Source: Carposina sasakii
Lineage: Eukaryota; Arthropoda; Insecta; Lepidoptera; Carposinidae
Assembly: GCA_014607495.2 (NCBI GenBank)
Contig: CP053157.1
Coordinates: forward strand, 8,494,001-8,558,000
Direction: 5' to 3'
DNA: 64,000 nt
The notes under the pieces are model-generated. The model saw only the letters and a list, made by a program, of their open reading frames with translations. It was not told the DNA's origin and made no database searches. Of this stretch, positions 47,011-58,212 are shown in pieces. Each line of letters starts with the position of its first letter. Position 1 is the stretch's first letter. The position numbers and the translations under genes are program-made.

Positions 47011-47667
47011 TATTATAAATAAGGAAATATTATAATAAAAATTAAATATTATGTAACAAAATATTATGAAAAAATTATGTACCTAATAGGGGACGAGTCA
47101 CGTCGATCGTTGGATGAGCTCCAAAATGTGGTTAACAATATATAGGTATATAAAAGAAAGAAGCTTAGAACCAGGAAACGGACATAGGATACTTTTTAGT
47201 TTATGTTAGTTGTTGTTAGCTTTGTTAGTATGGTAATAAAGGAATAACGACGTACTATCGAGTTTCTCAGTATGATTTGACGACAAAGAGTTTACACACA
47301 TACAAATTCTGTGCTCGCATAATGTACAGCACAATGCGTTGTAGCATCAGGTGAATGGTGAACCTTAAGGTTCTTCTTTTCGTTTCGACAGCTTCGTATG
47401 TATATGGACATCAACTGTACGTATATGTTTTGATAACACTGAGATGCTGAGAAGACTCCTCACCTGTGCTGATATAGTATTTCTTGGTAGCTAAACTGTG
47501 GCGCCGCCAGTGGTATCCCGTAGAGACACCGCTTTAGTAAAAGTTTTCTCTTTGCAAGGCCAATGTTGATTCACACCGAATGCGAGTGAACCAATATCCA
47601 TAGCGCTACATTTCAGCAACATACCAGAAACTAATCTCCTAGTTTCCTTGAAACATAAATAGTTAAT
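47011..47667. other. intergenic DNA, nothing recognised
   Basis: AT-rich with a GC-richer piece near 47500-47530. No feature is supported. Confidence 0.4.
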
Positions 47668-47775
47668 AGAGATAATTTAATTATTAAGAGATCTCTGGTA
47701 GAGATAAGCTTGCCATTGTACATGCAACTCTTCTTTTATGTTGTATGCCATTCTTTTTGTAATAATTACAATTGA
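47668..47775 (+). mobile_element. retroposon 3' end, GCTTGCCATTGTAC type
   Basis: TTAAGAGATCTCTGGTAGAG, ATAAGCTTGCCATTGTACAT and TTTTATGTTGTATGCCATTC are arranged as in 28163-28267. It is a truncated end with no coding sequence. Confidence 0.5.
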
Positions 47776-50700
47776 AATTAGTGGCAATGCACTGCAAGAT
47801 TATCTAGTAATTGATCTACTAACATATTATTTTAAATATCCATTTTTACAAGAGTAGTAGCTAAAATGTAATGTGATTCAATTTCCTTAAAAAATGACCA
47901 TTTAATTGTATCATACAAATTAGTCTATAGTTTCTTGGTAAGTATAGCAACTATTTGGCTATTGATATTGCCTTGTATTATGATAATAATTTCTGGCCGT
48001 TATGCTACGCTGCACCAACTTACACATACTAAGAGACAATGCGTTGTAGCGTCAGGCATACATTTGCATACATTTAAATGTGCATCTATTACTGAGGTAG
48101 GAATTTTGACAGAAAGAGATATTTGCACTTTTGGAATCCGAGGTCAGTGTGGTCTATAAACTAAAATTCAGAAGACTTCTTGTCTACTAAAAACAATATT
48201 ACGTATAACCAGTATTGCAATTCGGTCCAATGTTACAACCATATAACTGTGCATAGGTTTATTAACATTAGCACAATATTGTTTTTTTCTTCTGATTTTG
48301 GATGTTTTCGATTTCCCAGAGATATAATTACATACGGCATCTCATCTTAAATGCAACGCAGAAGGATTATCAAGTTTAAAAATTTCAAATACATTTTGCA
48401 ATATAAGGAACTGCAAACTGTTGTAAGATCCTTCTCTTTTGTATACGAAGTTCTTACATCAGTACCTATATATTTCGGTTAAATTATGCAAACTTTATCT
48501 ATTCACACAGTTTAGCACAACACTCCTGAATAATTTGGGAAGCGAAACAACTTCTCACACGCCGTTTTAATGAATAGTAAATTTAAATCATTACGCAAAG
48601 TTGCCACTGCGTAAAGTTCACGCAAAGATGTCGCGGAAGTCTCTAGTTACTCAAGCAATATGTCTTCTAAAGTTATAATGGAATAATTTTGACGCCACCC
48701 ACTGCAAGAAACAGTGGCCCGTGAGTTAGCTCGTTACGTCGGTGTATTGTGCGAGGTGTGTTGTTCGTCACCCAGAACGCAAACAGTCTCAAGTTACAGA
48801 CTCACGAAATTAAAATGGCCGCCGACACAACCACTAAAGTTGGGAGTCTAGTAATTGATGTTTACTAGAAGTTCTGGCATGTTTGCGTATAGCAAGTATT
48901 GAACTGAAGAGGAATTTCATTATGGTAAAACTTATCTCTACATCTTAAAAGCTGAAGAGTTTAAAAGAGGGGGTTGTGAAAAATTTTGACAAGCTTTTTG
49001 AAAAAATTACTTCTTAAATGCGAAACCTATTTATGTGCAAATACACACAATCTACATTTTCGAGAATTATTAAAATAAAAAACAATAAAACACCACATTA
49101 ATATAACATAAAGGAAAACAGTACAAGGTAGGTACATAAAGAAAACATTTAAACCCCTTTACAGCCGAATGAACAGAAGTGTAACACAAGTTAAAGTTGG
49201 CAAGGAGACTCGGGCAATAAAACAAAGGCCCGATGCGGTGCGCGATGCAGAGCCGATGTTATCGCTCTCGGCCGAGTGTAAGCCGGTAAAGGAACGAAAG
49301 AAACTTCCGAGACCCAAAACTTTTGTCATGTAACAATGTAATTAGCCCTCGGGACTTCAGCCCAACTTGTAACAAATTCTTTATCTCGCCTCAGCGTTTT
49401 CACTTAGATACTAAAATTTAAATTGCAAACTTAATTACGCAGATTGCTTTTAAGGAATGCGTGAATAACATTGTTTTGGTATACTTAACATAGTTTACGT
49501 TGGGGTTCATCTTGAGCAAATAATTAATTACATTGAAACTGTAAGGTTTTCTTGAATATATTCGAATTTCTTTGAAAAAATAATTTGCTATTGAAAATTA
49601 ATACGAAAAACTTCTGTCCTACTTTTGGAAAACAATTTCAGTTGTGCCGTTACCATAAGACATAAAATTCGTTATTTTCAGTTAATTTACGCGATATGAT
49701 TATTGCTAAGTAGAGTAGTCGCAAAAATTTTATTTGTCTGATTTTTACTAAATATTTGCATCTTTTTAAATACCGCATATATTTGTACAGGTATTTATGA
49801 TCGTTAGATTGATGTGGTTATTTGTGTACTGTACATGGATTATCCAAGCGTACACGTAATTGTACTCGTATTCGTGACTTTTTGAGTTAACTTCAAGTTG
49901 AGTTAAAATTAATGCAAATATAAATAGTTTGCGAAATGCGAAAACAGTAACGTTAGAGTTTTCCTCGACCATAATTGGAAACTGACATGCGTAAAGTAAT
50001 AATGTACGACGTATGTCAGCGGTTGCAACGTACATTTACTCACAAAGAGAAGACAACGTAAGATATTGCGCGTACGAAATACTTTTTCTCTATCTACATT
50101 TGGAAAAAAGCATCTAGAGATAAATGGTTTTAGTACGACTTTGGCTTTACTTTACTTTTACTTCTTAAAAAAAATATTTTTCTTAATGGTATGACAACTA
50201 CAAAGTTATTCTACTTACTAAGAAATCAAATATTTGAATTACTCTAGGTACGTAGCCTATCTGAAATTATATGGATGTAAAATGAAATTCAAAAACCGTC
50301 ACACTCAGCTGACTCATGAAAATTTAAGTAAAACTTCTGAAACTTGGCTCGGAAATACTTTACCTAAATATCCCTATTCATTAATTTTAACTTTTGCCGA
50401 ACTTATAACTTTAAAATATCGTTCAGATGGACAAATAAGATTTAAGTGGCTTGGAATGTTTTTATACAGGCTTATAAAGGTTATTCTTTATGTAGGGTAC
50501 AGTAAGTTTATTAATCAGTATTTAATAAATATTCATAAACACAATTAACCTCATACCCGTGAAGTCTTGAAGGTGCCCTGAATAATTTGCAAGTTTTATC
50601 CCATATGTCAATGGTCTAAATGCCTCGTTCACCTCTTCCATGTAAAGTGTCAAGTTATTTATATGTCAAATAAAATCTCAAGTAAAAGTTATTTTGAATT

Positions 50701-51822
50701 TTACCACCTCTGAATATGTCTAATCAATGGATATATAGGTAGAGTCACGTAAAGCTATTTCCAACTTTACATGGAGATGTTGAGTGAGGCCCAGAAGTCA
50801 CCACTGTGAAAAATAATTAATATGAACAGTAAAACATATTAGTTCGAAGATGATGATAAAAAAATGAAGCACTTGTAATGATACCTATCTGTAAATGCGC
50901 GACGAATCCTCATAAAACCCAAGTACAGTCGGGTCTAAATAACGACGCCCATAAAAGGACCTTTCTGAATAAAATTAATAACAAAACAACATTATACTGT
51001 CCGTGGAAGAGTTCATTTGCATTTCTGAATCAAAATGTTATCATAATTATGGACCTGATAGTCCCCGAAGCTCGTTGAATGTTAAATGTGAAATGATCCG
51101 TGTGGCTTGTTCCCCGCTAGTATGGAAAAGTTTATTTAGGTTCGCTGTGTTTTAGTATTGAGTTTGACTCCTGAAGTTTCCGTCCATGTCACTCTCGCGA
51201 AACGAGGTCAAGCGAGTCTCAAGTGTTGCACTATCTGCGCTTTGTTAGAGAAAAGTTTTCGTCTCAAAAAATATGTTTCTAGATAAAAGTGTGCGTAAAA
51301 ATACATGGAACTGCCCGCAGTAACAGTAAAATGGGGTATAGGGATGAATGTGCATGATAAAAGGATGTTATGTTTTCCCCAAAACAATGTGGGTTTGAGG
51401 TTGATATGAAAAGGTATTCTTTAGAAGCATTTTTAAACCTATAATGGGATAATAAATGATAAAATGCGGAATCTATTAAAATCTACTAGAATAGCTTTAA
51501 AGCGGCATTCGACTTTTCAGAGCACTTGGAGTTATTTAATTAGTTAAAATTATTTTTTGTGGAAAGCAAATATATTAGGGACACGTCTAAGCGTAGTATT
51601 CTTCGATAGATAAAAAACGAAAGATAGAAAAAATACCTGAATCTATTCCTTCACTTAAATAAAAAGCCATTTCATAGAATTGATATTTAAATTTGGTTTA
51701 GATGTGAATAATGGGCTAGCTTTTGCTCGCGTCAGCCCTTGTTATCCAATGTGATATTTATGCCATTCACTTAATATATCCTATTTGAGACATAATAATA
51801 CCTAAATGCCAACAGCTAGATT
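47776..51822. other. about 4 kb of unique AT-rich DNA
   Basis: No gene is recognised. The 104-codon frame 50234-50548 is the longest but opens on TTG, is Lys/Leu/Tyr-rich and matches nothing I know. A CpG-rich block lies at 49195-49320. An ATG in strong context (AAAATGGCCGCCG, 48813-48825) opens only 17 codons. Confidence 0.45.
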
Positions 51823-51833
51823 GTATCCTATTA
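51823..51833 (+). repeat. 11-bp target duplication, left copy
   Basis: GTATCCTATTA, identical to 52472-52482. Confidence 0.8.
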
Positions 51834-51869
51834 TAAAATTATTAATAAAGAAAATGGAAAAAATTCCTC

Positions 51870-51938
51870 ATCCGAGTGGGAATCGAACCTACGACCTCTG
51901 CATACTGTGCTAGTGCTCTAACCACTGAGCTACCGGGT
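51870..51938 (-). other. tRNA-like module, unit 1 (not a functional tRNA)
   Basis: The A box TAGCTCAGTGG and B box GGTTCGATTCC are canonical. The D arm pairs GCTC/GAGC. The T stem has one mismatch, and the anticodon stem does not fold into 5 pairs around a 7-base loop. It could act as a Pol III promoter. Confidence 0.75.
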
Positions 51939-52191
51939 CAATTACTCGGATGATGAATTTTACTATCTCTTTTCTAAATTACATATTGGCAACGTTATTT
52001 TTCATCCCGATAGCTATACACTAGCCAAATCTCGGCAAATAAAGCTGAATCCCTCAGCACAATGTTTAAAGATGAAACGATCATTCATATCCTAACGGAT
52101 TATATTAATGGAGAAGTATTTTTTAAAATTTATCTTAGTCAAGATATTATTTATTATAAATTTATTAATAAAGAAAATGGAAAAATTCCTC

Positions 52192-52260
52192 ACCCGAGTG
52201 GGAATTGAACCCACGACCTCTGCATACCGTGCTAGTGCTCTAACCACTGAGCTACCGGGT
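52192..52260 (-). other. tRNA-like module, unit 2 (not a functional tRNA)
   Basis: The A box TAGCTCAGTGG is intact. The B box is GGTTCAATTCC (one change). The T stem GTGGG/CCCAC is perfect and the acceptor strands ACCCGG/TCGGGT pair. The anticodon arm is again unpaired. Confidence 0.75.
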
Positions 52261-52471
52261 CAATTACTCGGATGATGAATTGTACCGTCTCTTTTCTAAA
52301 TTACGAGTACATATTGGCAACGTTATTTTTCATCCCGATAGCTATACACTAGCCAAATCTCGGCAAACAAAGCTGAATCCCTCAGCACAATGTTTAAAGA
52401 TGAAACGATCAACCATATCCTAACGAATTATATTAATGGAGAAGTGTTTTTTATAAATTTATCTTAGTCAA

Positions 52472-52482
52472 GTATCCTATTA
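52472..52482 (+). repeat. 11-bp target duplication, right copy
   Basis: GTATCCTATTA, identical to 51823-51833. Confidence 0.8.
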
Positions 52483-52753
52483 GTAAAATATTCATGTGCA
52501 TTTGTAGGTCAGTTGGCTCCTTCAAATCATGCCCTGACTTTAAGTCTACTGTCTGTCGTAGTAACAATTTGCAATATGTCTGGTATCGTCTAGACATAGA
52601 ACACTCAAACGCTTGCAAGAACATTAGTCAGGGATATGTCTCCTGCCCGCAGCTAGGCTTGACTGTGAACACTTCGGTATCTACCAGTCATATTGTTCTA
52701 TTCATTAAATGTAAAAAAAACTACGTATATTTTAATTGTTATTACTAAATACA

Positions 52754-52912
52754 ATGACGAATGGTCTAGTAGGCAGTGATCCTGCCTGCGACGCCATAGG
52801 TCCTGGGTTCGAATCCCCATAGGTGCAAACATTGATATGATGACTATCGATGTTTGTTTCCGAGTCATGGATGTTTTGATACTTATCTAATCTATGCATT
52901 TACATACATAAC
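52754..52912 (+). mobile_element. tRNA-derived SINE T1, 3'-truncated
   Basis: The head GACGAATGGTCTAGTAGGCA and B box GGTTCGAATCC (52806-52816) are intact, and the body continues to TTACATACATAAC. The distal half with CCCACGACACAA is absent. Confidence 0.78.
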
Positions 52913-53034
52913 AAAATCAGAATAATGATGATAAAAAAATGTATACAATATCATTTTCCGCAGTGTGTCGATGAGAAATTGAGAAGTGCAGAAAGCAGAA
53001 AGCCTTGAAAGTATCCAAATGCATGAGCGATGTT

Positions 53035-53150
53035 GTGGCTGTGTTCGACACCAGGTAATGTATGTTGTGTCAAAATGCATCGAAATCTGGACCCGGAAAT
53101 AGAATCGTGTGTCTGCGGATGCAAAAACCATGCCATAAAATCTGTTTCCC
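53035..53150 (-). mobile_element. dispersed repeat H, copy 2
   Basis: The inverse of this segment holds ACAGATTTTATGGCATGGTT, GCATCCGCAGACACACGATT, CTATTTCCGG and CATACATTACCTGGTGTCGA, aligning to 34337-34450. Confidence 0.6.
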
Positions 53151-53660
53151 GTTGCAAAATAAATGCACCGGTGTATCTACCGTTCCGTCAATTTCAGATT
53201 GGTCATAGTTTTCAGTGCAAAAATATATGGAGAAAATTTAATTTCTCGCCAATAAAATACTCTGAACATATTTTCATGTTTGCTTCAGTTCGTTATGAAT
53301 TCGTGTGAATACATTCAGATACCTACTCCATAGTATTATCTACCTATATGCTGGATGGTTTTGTTACCTGCGGTTGATTTGAAAAATCGTGTTTTTAATG
53401 ATTAATATAGGTATCATATTATATAAAGGTATTATATAAACGTTAGGATAAGTTATGTAATAGTAGTTATGTATCATGAAACCAACTGATTCATCATATT
53501 CGCGATGAAAATGAGAAAAGAATCCCAATAAGCAATAAAATACAGTCCAATGAAAAAAAATACGCTACTCAGAACTGGAATGGTAAAAGGTAATTTTTGT
53601 TTTCATTCGAAAAGGGTTAAATCATGATTTTTTTAATCAATATACAGAGAAGTTTGAATA
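53151..53660. other. intergenic DNA, nothing recognised
   Basis: AT-rich. The plus frame 53030-53308 runs in from the repeat and shows no domain. Confidence 0.4.
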
Positions 53661-53769
53661 TGCAGGGTGTAACAAAAGGGGTATGTAAAGCGAAATACTA
53701 TGAAAATAGCCCACTATGAAGAACCTAACCAAAAATCCATAAAATGAGATTCGAAATCACATATTTATT

Positions 53770-53779
53770 TTTCCAGATA
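53770..53779 (+). repeat. 10-bp target duplication, left copy
   Basis: TTTCCAGATA, identical to 54058-54067. Confidence 0.85.
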
Positions 53780-54057
53780 CATCATCATCATCATCAGCCT
53801 ATTGCAGTCCACTGCTGGACGTAGATACATACATTGGTACAAATAGACACGGCTGTGTTCCCAAAATGGAGTAGCTGCAAGCTCATAAAGGAGATCACAG
53901 TCACGCTTAACAATGCGGGGACAGGTGTAAATGATCAGTGACTAGTTTTTAGCTTATAGTCTGAGAAAATGCCCGAGATCCTTAGTCGACTCTTACAACA
54001 TGCCTGGAATGAAAGATAGCTGATGTATTCTAGTGAAGCCCTACATCGGCACAGAAC
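53780..54057 (-). mobile_element. chimeric retroposon: Rep-1 body with RTE-type 3' tail
   Basis: On the minus strand the insert reads from a Rep-1 5' end (CGATGTAGGGCTTCACTAG) through the Rep-1 body to its hairpin end and a short TATGTAT, then continues into CTACGTCCAGCAGTGGACTG and a GATGAT tail. That tail is the RTE-like 3' terminus seen at 11340-11399. The 10-bp duplications lie outside both parts, so the chimera moved as one unit. Confidence 0.82.
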
Positions 54058-54067
54058 TTTCCAGATA
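54058..54067 (+). repeat. 10-bp target duplication, right copy
   Basis: TTTCCAGATA, identical to 53770-53779. Confidence 0.85.
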
Positions 54068-54485
54068 GTATGAAGGATTCCCAAACATCTCTGCAATGTA
54101 CATACAATCTTAAAAAATAAACATGTGATTTAGAGTCTCAAATTTTGTGGATGTGTTTTTTATAGTGGGCTATTATCTATCATAGCATTTCGGTTAACGT
54201 ACATACCCTTCTGTTTTACCCTGTATACTTCAATTAAGTGGGACCAGTCATTTCTTTCAGTAAATAAAGAAATAAAGGAATGTACCTAATGCAATTACAA
54301 ATGGATTGATGTCGTTCAAGATGAAGCCGCCACAGCTCCCTTATCTCCGCAAAGTACATTTTTACGATGTATTAAAAAAAGGGTAATAAAAACTGAGCTA
54401 AGTAGTTTTTAAGCAACGGGCATGGATTTCCACAAGGAATCTCTAAGAATAAAATTAATTTAATTGCGACATTGGTATTATCCTT

Positions 54486-54700
54486 TGCTGAAGCGGGGCT
54501 TCACTAGACTACATCAGCTGCATTTGCTTCCGTGCATGTCGTAAGAGTCGATTCAGAAACTCGGGCATTCTCTCAGTATCGTATATGTCTCCGATAAGCT
54601 AAATATGACTGTGGGATTTCTTTTATGATTATGCAGGTCTAGTTGGCTACCCCATGTCGGCAACACAGCCCTATGTAGCCATATATATGTATGAACATAT
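54486..54700 (+). mobile_element. Rep-1 retroposon copy
   Basis: Sense is plus: GCGGGGCTTCACTAGACTAC, TGCATGTCGTAAGAGTCGAT, CTCGGGCATTCTCTCAG, GTTGGCTACCCCATGTCGG, then a tail ATATATATGTATGAAC. No clear target duplication was found. Confidence 0.75.
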
Positions 54701-56343
54701 ATACCATAAATAAAATATATGTACCATATATTTTATTTTAGAAAGTCGGTTATTCAACTCAATGAAATGATACAATGCCTCGTATGGAGCATAAACATAA
54801 TTAGGACTGGTATGAGCATCGCCAATTTCAAACTCAAGGAGGCAATAAAAGAGTGTTGTTCGTACGGAGGCAGAGTCTATATTGTCTCATATTTTACATA
54901 ACTTATATACTAATACATGTCTAAGAGGGGGAGAGTGTCACCACACTACACCTCCCCCCTTTTTATATTAAAAAAATATATGAAATATTTTTATATGTAT
55001 AATAATAATTATAAGTACTTAACATTTCTGTTTATAACATAGTTTGTATCTAATTTATAAAATATTCTAAACAAATGCATATCAGCTTAAGCATAAAAGC
55101 TTAATGATAGATGTTAACAACTATCTAAATAAGTCACACGGTACAAGTAACTTGAGTAAGGAGATGCGCTCACATTGCATTACATTGTTTACAGTAACCA
55201 TGACCATATATGCAATGCAATCACATTTCTGTGTCACTTTTGCTTGTTTCTATGCAGCTTATTTTTATAGTTATAATATAAAAAATAATACAATAAAAAA
55301 CTGATTAGAAATTATACTATTTCTTAAACAAATTTAAAAAGTTTTGCTAAATAAAATGATAATCTAGTATGGGAATAGAAAATGCTAAATTTCCATAAAA
55401 AAATATATGCAGGCCGTCTTTTATTTGTAAATATTTTGAGTTAATAGGTAGTAAATAATTAATTTTAATTTTAGGTTCTATTATTGTTATTCTGAACATA
55501 TAATAAAAAGGTTCATTAAAATTCATCTGAAATATACTGAATTGCATTTTTCTAAACAAAGAAAAAGTTATATGAACATACTTATTAAAATAATATATTT
55601 CTGCGTCACTACAAAAAATATATACTAGAATATCAAATAAAATATATTGACATTGTATAAAATTACTATCTACTACTTATGTAATATTTTTATATGTACG
55701 TACATTGTACAAGAATATTGAATATAAAAAAACTTAATAATTATCGTAATACACTAATAGGTAGGTATCTACTATTTTGTCATAGCCGAGTTTATATATA
55801 TCTATTGGAATGTATTGTTAAAGTAAATATAGGATACCTAATTGGGAGAATATAGGGCATATTCCCCTAAGGAGTGCTGGCTTCCCACTGCGCTGATATG
55901 CTTTCACGTTCTATATTGTGCAAATGAATGCATCTATATTTCGTAGTAAAAATGATTGACTCAATTGACTCTGCTTTGGAATCTTATATTACTCTACTTT
56001 TTAAGGATAGGTACCTACTTTAACTATGTGCTCGAAATTTCTGCTAAATTCAATGAAAAGTTTATGTTATATTCAAGTATTTAAACAAAACTAAAATAAT
56101 ATACAAGTCTGAATAAAAAATATATTCTGAAAATTTATCTGCGTGGGAGGTAGGTAGTCATAATGCTTTTTGAGTGATCAAATGTTATATAAAAATAACA
56201 TACTTTCTTTTTAAAGTAAATGTCAATATCATGATCCTACGTAAAGCAGTTTGGAGCGTACATCACGTTCTTATAGTTGATATTGTTTTTGTCATCTTAT
56301 TTCAAGGAAGGAGCGGAAGTGAGCCTATTAAACCAACATTATA
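54701..56343. other. very AT-rich DNA, nothing recognised
   Basis: Frames such as 54719-54901 and 55347-55559 are AT-driven. A CTCCCCC-type C-rich island occurs at 54930-54960. No gene or repeat is classified. Confidence 0.45.
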
Positions 56344-56819
56344 TACAGGGTGTAAGTGACAACCAGACAAATATTGTTAGGTATGTTGAGTTTAGACTAC
56401 TAAAATGTTGGCTGGGAAATCTAGTGATTTCTCGACTTTTTATATTCTAGAACTAAAATAGTGTAGTTCTTATTTTTATCATTTATTGTACACAGTAAAT
56501 TTGCACAAATGAAGTAGTTCGTTTAATTATGCATTAGAAAACGCCTTAATAACAAGATTTTAAAGAATATATATGAATTATGAATAACTGATTAACTCTA
56601 ATAAAAAAGTGATAGAAAAAAAGCAATTCATTACACAATAACCGATAAGCCTATTTAGAAAGTCACAGGATCGCCCGATAGAATTGTCGCGGAAAGGAAA
56701 CATCAAATCAAATAGGTAAATGCATTTCCTGCGAGTAATAACGATGTCATATAATAACGCAACATAATGTTACTTATTCAACATTTCAGTATTTGCCTGG
56801 CTGTCACACAATGTGTTTA
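56344..56819. mobile_element. MITE-B, full-length copy in opposite orientation
   Basis: It starts TACAGGGTGTAAGTGACAAC. Its right part is the inverse of the left part of the 42030 copy (GACAGCCAGGCAAATACTGA, GTTATTACTCGCAGGAAATG, TATCGGGCGATCCTGTGAC). The last bases (AATGTGTTTA) have decayed. Length is about 476 bp. Confidence 0.8.
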
Positions 56820-57354
56820 TCACTTTCCTTTGACTTTTTGTAGAAACAATAGGTAGAGCAGCGTAGTACCTGCTCACAAAATAATATTAGGGACGATCCT
56901 TTTTTCACATTGTGAATTATTGTTAATAAAACCTTTAAGAAACTGGCTTTAAGTTTGACTGGTGAACTGAACTGTTATCCATTCGATATCATTTAGCTTT
57001 AATTACTATTGCACTATCAATATTGCTACCATTTCTATGTTAATTGAAGCTAGCCTACAATCCACTCCTGCATAATTAAATGATTATCTTAATATACCTA
57101 CCTGCATCTGAGAATACCTAATTGCTTGAGCAAATGAGTTGAGTTGGTCAATAAAGGTCCTGAGTTAGATTTCTATCAATAGTTTTCCCAGGTCCAGCAA
57201 TAGTGTAGTGACCACAATACTGGAAGTCATATTTAAACCCAAACCAAGATGTATGTATAAGTAATTATTAGTGTGTTTGTGCTGTTGTTATGTTGATGTT
57301 CAATGAATGTCTGTACCAATGAATTTATTTCATGTGCAGATTTTAATGTTGCAT
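56820..57354. other. AT-rich intergenic DNA
   Basis: Nothing recognised. Confidence 0.45.
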
Positions 57355-57560
57355 AATTGTCACTTAGCTCGTGCCTCGGAAAGCACGTAAAACCGTTGGT
57401 CCTGCGCCTGATCTCTCTCCGGTCCCATCGGACTATGAGAGTAACGGAATAGAGAGTGCAATTGTGTTTGCGCGCACACTATAATATCTCCTGCGTACCT
57501 GGCCAATCTCCGTAGAGGTTGGTCGCCTTGGCCGAAATACGGTCGGAGATCATCATGTTG
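57355..57560 (+). mobile_element. LINE or SINE 3' region, GTGCCTCGGAAAGCACG type
   Basis: Landmarks are GTGCCTCGGAAAGCACGTAA (a small hairpin), CCGTTGGTCCTGCGCCTGAT, TCCCATCGGACTATGAGAGT, AATAGAGAGTGCAATTGTG and GGAGATCATCATG. I recognise it as a common lepidopteran retroelement 3' region ending in ATC repeats, here truncated. No coding part is present. Confidence 0.6.
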
Positions 57561-58212
57561 ATGTTATACCTCATATTATAGGTATATAGAGGCACCATGA
57601 ATATGGATAGTTTCGAAGGCAGATGAGTGTGTGATGTGAACATGTGGGGGTAAGAGATGACGGTGAACGACAGGTTGATGTGTTCCGCCTAAAATATTTG
57701 TGTTTGGCTTATGGACTGATACCGCAAGTTACCGAATATAAATTATTAGTAGTAAATATGTTATTACTCATCATGAGAAATAGCTGTGTCTATATAAATG
57801 TGTCTATTATGTCGTAATTTGTATAAAATTTAATTAAGTGAATCCCCGGCCCGTAACTTATTGACAGCGTTAATAGAATATTGTACTAGACTACCTATGT
57901 GTAGTGCATTTGAGTTTTACGTATGTATGTATATAAATTAACAAATACCTGTACGTAGAGAGAGCAGTGAAATGCAAACCCAATCACATCAGCACACGGC
58001 ACGATGGCTGACTATAATAGTAGCCCACAATTACTGTCTCTTTAGCAAAACAATTAGTAACGTAATCGTGCTATTGTGCTTAACACACCCAGTACAGAAT
58101 TGGTAGTTATCGTTAACACATCATTCAAGTGAATTCAATCACTATGTTAGTACAAAATAAATTGTAAGAGTCGGCAACAGGTTCGATTAATGTAGTGAAC
58201 ATTGTATGAATA
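57561..58212. other. AT-rich intergenic DNA
   Basis: Nothing recognised. Confidence 0.45.

Larger units (their letters stand above)
51834..52471 (-). mobile_element. head-to-tail dimer of a tRNA-containing retroposon
   Basis: Two units, 51834-52142 and 52143-52471, lie in direct tandem and agree at about 94 percent by eye. The whole dimer is framed by an exact 11-bp direct repeat, so it inserted as one piece. On the sense (minus) strand each unit has about 180 bases (TTGACTAAGATAAATTT, GGATTCAGCTTTGTTTGCCG, GCTATCGGGATGAAAAATAA), then a tRNA-like module, then a short AT tail (TTTCTTTATTAATAA). The tRNA-like part is thus near the 3' end, whereas SINEs normally have it at the 5' end. No protein is encoded. 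Confidence 0.82.
53661..54225. mobile_element. MITE-A interrupted by a retroposon
   Basis: The termini TGCAGGGTGTAACAAAAGGG and the inverse of TACAGGGTAAAACAGAAGGG delimit a MITE-A. Its interior is split at 53779/54058 by a 278-bp insert. Removing the insert and one duplication leaves about 277 bp, close to the 257-bp copy at 8849. Confidence 0.82.

Noticed and set aside
48813..48866. Coding start AAAATGGCCGCCG
   Set aside because: The frame is 17 codons and no splice donor precedes the stop.
50234..50548. 104-codon open frame as a gene
   Set aside because: It opens on TTG, has AT-driven Lys/Leu/Tyr-rich composition, no domain, no splice context and unique AT-rich surroundings.
51870..52260. 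Two functional tRNA genes on minus
   Set aside because: A and B boxes and D and T arms are good, but the anticodon stems do not pair in either copy. Both lie in a duplicated retroposon with a target duplication.
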